Of a stretch of 64,000 bases of DNA, positions 57,427 through 64,000 are shown in pieces. The notes beneath the pieces are model-generated. The model made no database searches, was not told where the DNA came from, and worked only from the letters and a program-made list of their open reading frames with translations. The DNA comes from Adiantum capillus-veneris. Lineage: Eukaryota > Streptophyta > Polypodiopsida > Polypodiales > Pteridaceae. Every line of letters begins with the position of its first letter. The stretch's first letter is position 1. The position numbers were made by a program, and so were the translations under genes. Where the stretch lies: NCBI GenBank assembly GCA_014529385.2, contig CM043955.1:148629640-148693639 (forward strand), given 5' to 3'.

Positions 57427-58353
57427 TTGAGGGAAGCAACTTGGATTGTTTTAGTCGCCGATAGGCTTAGCAAGAAAACACACTCTATACCTATCAAAAA
57501 GACTATTAAGGCACATCAAACTGCAACCCTCTTTAGATCTCAAATCTTCAAGTATCATGGCTTGCCAACATCCATAGTGTCGCACAAAGATCCTAGAATG
57601 ACCACTAATTTCTAGAAGGGTCTCTTTGAGAATCTAGGAAGTAGATTAAATTTATCTTTTGGCCTATCATCCACAAACGGATAACCAAAGTGAAATAAAT
57701 AATCTAACGATTTTTGAGTCTACTAAAAGCCTATGTCATGGAAGTAGACCAACGTTCTCAATGAGAGAAGTACCTACCTCTTATAGAGTATGCGTACAAT
57801 GACATTGTACATACTTCTATGAGGAAAGTACCTTTCAAGGTTAAAGAGGGAAGATCAAAAAGTCGCTTACTACTTAGAGTACATGGGAATATCTTCGCTC
57901 TGCTAATGAATATAGCCGAGACTCACAAGAAACTTTTCCAAAGATCAAAGAGGTTATATCCATCTCAAAGAAAAGGCAAAAAGAGATGCTGCTAATAAGC
58001 ACAAAAGAGCCTTAGCCTTTAAGAAAAATGATTGGGTCCTGCTAAAGTTTCTCAAGGCTCATCTAAGGCATACTACGGGCAAGAATCCTATGAGCCACCA
58101 AGAGTATCATGCTAAACTAGCAAAAAGATACTATGGTTCTTTTTAAATTCTTAAGCCAATCAATGAGATGGCTTATCAATTAAAGTTTCCCAACCATTGG
58201 CTCATTCACAATGTTAACCATGTGAGTCTACTCAGGCCTTACAAAGGAGAGCCACAAAAAGAACCAATAATGGAGGACCCGCCACAGATTGAAGATCAAG
58301 AAGAGGTGTTGCAACCCGAATCGATTCTTCGACACACGAAGACAAGGTACTAA
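57427..58353 (+). pseudogene. gypsy-2 integrase remnants
   Basis: Core domain VADRLSKKTHSIPIKKTI..AHQTATLF..QIFKYHGLPTSIV followed, after stops and shifts, by the C-terminal HNVNHVSLLRPYKG box that normally precedes the end of gypsy Pol. The catalytic Glu could not be read in frame. Integrase inserts element cDNA; this copy cannot. Confidence 0.75.
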
Positions 58354-58847
58354 GAAACGATAAGATTATCCAATGATATCTTGTTAATTTTAAGAATTGT
58401 ACTTTTAAAGATGCTAGATGGATGCAAGGAACCTAGATTAAGGATAATATGAACCTTGTCAATGCTTACAATGCTACACTAGAGTAAGAAAATAAAATGC
58501 ATTTTAAATGAACAATGTTTTTGTCTTATAAATACTGATTCTCTTTCTTTTATTGTGCACAAAATTTAAGAAGTATGCATGCTTAAGATCATGTTTGTGG
58601 TGATGACGTCTCCCGAACACCAAGTAGAACTTGTCACTCTACTTTGGAAGTATGATATAGACTAAAGAGCAGACATGCTTGCAGTAGCTAAGTCTCTCAA
58701 AGCACCAAATGGATTAGTCATCCATTCTGGAATGATTTTGTAGGGTAAAAAGGGATCCTCTACCCACTAAGAAACATGGACTAATGACTAGGCTTTATCT
58801 TCTCTATCTCATAATCGAGGATGACTATGATTTCAAGAGAGAGGTAA

Positions 58848-59705
58848 TGTCATAAAATATAATATCGAACTTTACCAAATGATTTTCTCATATTAAACTG
58901 ATCACTTAATATGGGAAGATAAAAGGGAAACAAGAGTTAGGATATATATATGTGCTTCTATACATATCTCAACAGGGGACCAAAAGGAGCAATGGTTGCA
59001 TCTCAATAGGGGTCCAAAAGGAGACGGTCTACCAAAGAGCAATGTACAATAAGTGCTTCTAAATTTACCTCAACAAGGGACCAAGAGGCGAGATGGTTAC
59101 ATCTCAAAAGGGGTCCAAACGGAGGTAGTCTATCAAAGAGCAATGCGCATCTAATGGATCTTAAAAGACCTTAGGGTTAGCTTCATTAAAGACCTTCAAA
59201 AGTTAGTGTTAAAAAGTCTTTTGACCTTATTCAAGTTAGGGCTAACCTTGAGATGGGAATCCTACCCAAGCATGAGGTGCTAAGATGCTTAATGTGGTTG
59301 TGAGAACCTTGCCCAAAGCTTGAGGTAATTTTTATGCTTAAATGACTAAGGTTTTTGAAATGTTAAATTCAAAGATAAATTCTCAAGAAGCATGAACGTT
59401 TCCATGCTTGATTGACTAAGGCTTGAAGTATTCAATTCAAAACAAATAACTTAAGAATCATAAAAGACACATGCTTGTTTGATTGACTAAGTCTTTGAAG
59501 TATTCAGTTCACCAAATGACTTAATAAGCATAAAAGATACATGTTCAAATGATCCTCCACATGTGACTCTCATGATGTGCTTGAATGCTATTGGATAGGT
59601 TTTAAAGGGGTCCAATAAAAATTTAGATACATAAAAATAAATAATTAGATTCTTTCTCTCAACGAGGAAAAAGAGGACACATGTCCAAATGAAATAATGA
59701 AATAA

Positions 59706-59742
<37 letters not shown>

Positions 59743-60295
59743 CGAGCATGAGAGGGGGGATATACTCGCCCACACACATACACACACATTCTCTCATTGT
59801 GTGGAGTGCAAAGTGCAAGAGCTCCATCTCCTTTTCCAAGTTTGTTGAGAAGTGGAGAGCCTACACCAATACTCTTGGCTATGGAATGCAAACCCAACCA
59901 AGAGCCATGCTTCAATGCTTATGCTTTCCATCTTCTTGATATTCATTACTATGCTATGCTAAGCAAGAAGAGTGATGAAAAGTGAGGAACTATTTCTTTC
60001 TCCTATGAATGATTCTTCTTCCTCTTCCCTACCCTCATTCCCCACTAGCTCTCTCCACCTTCAAAGGTGTTTGAGGCCGTGGGACTGAGGCTTGGGATGG
60101 TTAATGCTTTTTGCAAAGTTTATGTTATGCTCGTGATGCATGAAGATTTCCATATTCATAGCATCACCACGGTCACAAGGAACCCAAAGATTGTATTGTA
60201 ACAAGTCTCTTGATGGGAGAATCTATAATACAAACGCCTTTTGGAGGGGGGACCGGCTCCAAGTAAATCCGGTCCTCAACTATTGTCATGTTCTC

Positions 60296-60338
<43 letters not shown>

Positions 60339-60496
60339 CAAAAGTATTATTTATGCCAAGTTAATTAAGTACTATTTTCATGTTGCTACCATCAATTAAG
60401 TTCACCTTCTATGTTCTCAAAGTAATCTCACAAAAATGCTCACTCTAATTCTCTTAATTCCGTTATTCTCAAAGTTCAAAGGCCATTCACATTACA
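58848..60496 (+). repeat. 3' LTR of gypsy-2 (1.65 kb)
   Basis: Begins TGTCATAAAATATAATATC after TTTCAAGAGAGAGGTAA and ends CATTCACATTACA. It shares both ends, GGACCGGCTCCAAGTAAATC and GAGAACTTGCATGG-like blocks with the gypsy-1 LTR. It contains (GA)n at 59709-59737 and (CT)n at 60301-60337. Confidence 0.83.
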
Positions 60497-60606
60497 CAAG
60501 TTCACCTCTTGGATCCAGGAATTCTCCAAAGACTTAACTCCTGCCCAAATCCTGGGTCAATGCAGTAAAACGCAAGCAATCTACTCTTATTCACTTCAGA
60601 AAACTT

Positions 60607-63600
60607 GTGTCTATGATCAGGAAAACAAGAAAAGATGCTATTTACAACGAACTGGTGCTGCTGGAATCTGACACCAATTGCGACATGGCTGCCCAATCCA
60701 AAATAACCACACTCAAGAATCAACTCAGAACTGAGAAGGACCTCACACTTCTCCATTTGGCCTCTTTCTTTAGGGACTGGTGGGCAGGAAAAGTCGAAAG
60801 ACCAACCAAAGAAATGTTCAAGAGCCTTAGGAAAAAACACCAAAGAGAGATCATTCCCCTATTCACTTCCAATGTGGGCACGGCTACTTCTCAAGAGGAA
60901 AATCTCCAGTTTACCCGAGAATAATTTTCCAATCTCTTCAGCCTTCCAGAAAGACTCGCTGACTCTACCTTAAGACCCAAAAACTCTATTTGGAAGTGTA
61001 AAGAGCCGGTCATCCCCCCAGGAGTAGCCAAATAGCTTGACTCCAACCTCACCCTTGAAGAGATTAAAAGGACGATCGACGCACTTAAAACCAAAAAAGC
61101 ACATGGGCAAGATGGGCTCCCATAAGAATTTACCACACTTTCAGAGACACTCTAGCCCCTATGCTCTTGTTGGTCTGGGAAGAATCCGTGAAGCACCAAG
61201 CTTTACCCACATCTATACATATAGGGATAATCAAACTGCTCCACAAACGGGTTTTAGAGCAAATTTGTCTAGCTGGCATCCTCTTACCATGCTGACCTCA
61301 GCCTACAAAATATTTGCAAAGGCTATCTCCCTGAGGATCACCCCTGCCCTCATGACCTAGATTTGCAAGGAGCAGAAAGGGCTCATCAAGGGAAGAAGAA
61401 TCAGGAAGCAGTAATTGCCTTGTAGGAAGGTATCCAGCACGCCGAAGCATCAGGTCAGGACTTTGTGTTTGTAAAGGTGGACTTTGATAAGGCCTACGAC
61501 CGGTTGGAATGGACCTTCATCACTAAAAGCCTTCTTATGATGGGATTTGGTCCAAACTTGGTAAGGTTTGTGAAAACTCTCATGGGGGATGTGCTTGCAA
61601 GGATTGCTATCAAGAATTCCATCTTAGAGCCTTTTATCTTATCGAGATCAGTTAGGCAAGGTTTCCCCATGGCACCTCTTTTATTTGCAGTTGTAGCAGC
61701 TATTGCCCTTAATTGGCTCATCAAAGACAGAATGGCTAAAGGAATCATCAAAGGAGTGGCTACTCCTAATGGGAAACAACAATGCCTTTCTCAGTTTGCA
61801 GACGACCACAATGCTCTTCTCCACAATGACAACTAATCCTTAGAAAACTTTTGGGAATGTCTTAACATCTTTTGCACCGCCTCAAGATTCAAATCAACAA
61901 TGAAAAAACAAGGGTTAGGTCTTCAACATCTCCCATTCCTGACTCGATGCTTGCTCAAGGGTGCAAACTAATTGAAGAAGGAGTCGTGTTTTGACTTTTA
62001 GGTATCCCCATGGGGTTCAACGTTACATTAGGGCAAAGATGGCAGTGGATCAAGGACAGATTTTTTCTCAAACTTAATAAATGGGCAGGGTTTCAAGCAT
62101 CTATCTCGAGAAGAGATCTCGTGATCAAGCACTTTATGTCAGCCTACGTCCTTTTCTTTCTCTTCTACTAGAAACCACCCGCTCATCATATGAAAGACAT
62201 CACCAAAGCATGTAGAAACTTCCTATGGGCTAGAGATCCCTACAAGAGAGGACTAGGTAAAGTTAATTGGCCCACTTGCTGCTTACCCAAGGAATTAGGA
62301 GGTCTGGGGGTGATAAACATAGGTTATTGGGCTGACAAGCTTGCTGCCAGATCTATTCTTTGAGCTCTACCTCAAACTGAGGAGGAATGGGCAACTTTTC
62401 TTTTCAGAGACCTGGAGCAGTTTCACCTCAAAGGAGCGAGAGGATGGAACAAGCTTCCTTGGATAACCATCTTCTTCGGTCAATTCCCCATCTCTCCCAA
62501 AGGGTCTGACTCGACCAAATCACTATGGGGAGCTTGGGAAAAATACCGCCAACTAATCAGAATAAACTGCTCCTCTAAGGATAGCTGGCCTCTAAGAGCC
62601 ATTGACTCTATTTGGTGGTCACTCCCACCAATATAGCCCATTGAAATGGGGTATATTCGAACTGCCCTCAGAATCCACAACAAAGGAATCAGAAGGTGGG
62701 ATGACATCTGGAACCTCTCAGAACATAAATGGATGACTACCAACGAGCTTTTCAATAAGGCACCTCTATAACCTTGGGAGGTTCAACTCATCCAGTCAAG
62801 GCTAACTCAATTTCCTAAGGAGATGGTATGGACTTTGTCCTTCAACGACAACCCTGCCCCCAAGGCCCTTGGGAGGTTCAACTCATCCAGCCAAGGCTAA
62901 CTCAATTTCCTAAGGAGATGGTATGGACTCCGTCCTTCAAAGACAACCCTGCCCCCAAGGCCCTCTACTGGAAATCAGGCACTAAGCTCGAATTCCCTCC
63001 AATGCTCCTTCCTCCATTGAAAGAGCCTATTCACGTTACTCTCAACCGAAGGTGGAATGTATCTCTTGATAGGAGACAATGGAAGTTCCAATTCCAAACC
63101 TTATGGAACCCTGCCATCTTGCCAAAACACTCAGTTCTGCTCTGGCTTGTCCTTCACAAGGCCCTTGCCACAAGTCAGAAACTCAACAAATCAGGTATGA
63201 GAGATGAAGACTGCACTCGCTGCCGCCACCATGCCCCATTTGTTTTTGAATTGTCAATTCAGTAAGATTATTCTTGGCCCTCTGATAAAAGCATTGTATT
63301 CACTCCTAGCTAGAAGCAAATAATACTAGGGGATAATGTGCGAATTTTCATTGTTTTATGGAATAAAATCAGAGCTGAGTTTTTATGGGTTATTTGGATG
63401 GAAATGATTAAAAGGATTTTTGACATTACTTACCAGACCCTGGGTCTGAGAAAACTACTCTCACATGTGAATTTGCAGGTTAATCAACTCAAGCTCGAGA
63501 AATTCAAGATATATAAGGCCAACTATAAAGTGCTGATGGATTGCAGAGGCTACTACAACATGGCTAATATCGTCAAACTACATGAGATATTGCTGGATGG

Positions 63601-63736
63601 TTCTGTGGATTATCTTGAAAAAATGATGGATGAATGTAAAGATGACGTGGAAGTGCATGGTAGAAAATACTCCACAAGTGTTAGGTTGACTCAACACCTT
63701 GAAGATCTGCTCAATGAGCTCCCCAACATGCCATAG
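60607..63736 (+). pseudogene. LINE-D reverse transcriptase and C-terminal region
   Basis: 60607-60924 holds the linker helix (SFFRDWWAGKVERPTKEMF, also in LINE-C). 61465-61836 holds RT blocks VKVDFDKAYDRLEWTF, RSVRQGFPMAPLLFAVVA and the active site QFADDHN. 63100-63230 reads LPKHSVLLWLVLHKALATS. 63338-63736 carries the helical tail VNQLKLEKFKIYKANYKVL. Many stops and shifts; the zinc-finger Cys pattern of LINE-C is only partly kept (DCTRCRHH). Confidence 0.83.
62772..62964. repeat. 96-bp tandem duplication in LINE-D
   Basis: CCTTGGGAGGTTCAACTCAT through ACCCTGCCCCCAAGGCC is present twice in a row, with about five differences. LINE-C has a single copy (about 18115-18215). Confidence 0.9.
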
Positions 63737-63904
63737 ATTGTACTTAGGTTTTTCCTCCTCCTTACTGCAAAATGTAATCGGTATACTGCTTTTTGTAACC
63801 AGGGTCAAAGACAGAATGACTATCCCAATGCTTTTTGCTGGACTGGTTTTTGTAATTTCATTCTCTCTTTAATATAATACTCTCTCGCTTTTATGAAAAA
63901 AAAA

Positions 63905-64000
63905 GAACTTTTCAAAATGACACTTGAAAGTACACGTTGAAAGCATGTAGTTTTCTAGAAAGTTCTATGTAGCACGTTGCTTGCTAGCACTCATGTTTTT
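63905..64000. other. Unassigned DNA after LINE-D
   Basis: Too short to classify; no gene seen. Confidence 0.4.

Larger units (their letters stand above)
56987..60496 (+). mobile_element. Ty3/gypsy relic (gypsy-2), 5' truncated
   Basis: Starts in RNase H with a duplicated segment, CCAAACATTGCTAGCAAG (twice in 56983-57065), then VVDALSQWPRW. Integrase core (57427-57615) reads WIVLVADRLSKKTHSIPIKK and KYHGLPTSIVSHKDPR with its Asp residues. Integrase C-terminus (58168-58353) reads LIHNVNHVSLLRPYKGEP. A polypurine tract and a 1.65-kb LTR follow. Same family as gypsy-1; frames are broken. Confidence 0.82.
60499..63904 (+). mobile_element. L1-type LINE relic (LINE-D)
   Basis: A relative of LINE-C that starts within the endonuclease-RT linker at the gypsy-2 LTR end and finishes with TTTAATATAATACTCTCTCG, TTTTATG and an A9 run. 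RT and C-terminal region are decayed; no intact frame exceeds about 145 codons. Confidence 0.85.

Overview
This window looks like nuclear DNA of a land plant, probably a seed-free vascular plant such as a fern or lycophyte. The evidence is plant-type CACTA, Harbinger, Ty1/copia and Ty3/gypsy elements, L1-type LINEs, fragments of plant genes (trihelix factor, HMA/HIPP metal-binding domain) and very long (CT)n tracts. The lineage is an inference from element content. I see no intact host gene, rRNA or tRNA; almost everything recognisable is mobile DNA, much of it nested.

Layout: 1-3180 unassigned. 3183-7371 holds the right part of a CACTA element (two-exon TNP2 on the minus strand, a captured trihelix fragment, a captured HMA fragment, a perfect 27-bp hairpin and the terminus at 7371). 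7376-12643 is a decayed Ty3/gypsy element with a long 3' LTR. 12650-14518 is a Harbinger transposase pseudogene. 15224-19175 is a decayed L1-type LINE (LINE-C). 19186-21849 holds the 3' end of a second gypsy family and two copies of its LTR-like repeat. 21850-24403 is unassigned. 24404-25718 is a TIR-bounded element without coding capacity.

Main result: 26311-56756 (about 30.4 kb) behaves as one giant insertion. Its ends are perfect 27-bp inverted repeats (26312-26338 and 56729-56755). The flanks are two adjacent pieces of one inverted gypsy element with CATTA on both sides, and the related gypsy copy at 58782-58786 shows the unoccupied site. After subtracting later insertions (copia-1, LINE-A, LINE-B with copia-2), about 12 kb remains. 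That core has a possible transposase-like gene (+), an unknown minus-strand gene, mirror-image hairpin modules, a histone H3 gene with CENH3-like features, a five-exon Ulp1-protease/FCP1-phosphatase fusion gene, and a second unknown minus-strand gene. I know of no described transposon with this cargo.

After the giant element, 56987-60496 is a second forward gypsy relic with a 3' LTR and 60499-63904 is LINE-D, a relative of LINE-C. Insertion order from nesting: gypsy, then the giant element, then LINE-B and copia-1, then copia-2 inside LINE-B ORF1. LINE-A and LINE-B are both bounded on each side by (CT)n on the same strand, which suggests microsatellite targeting.
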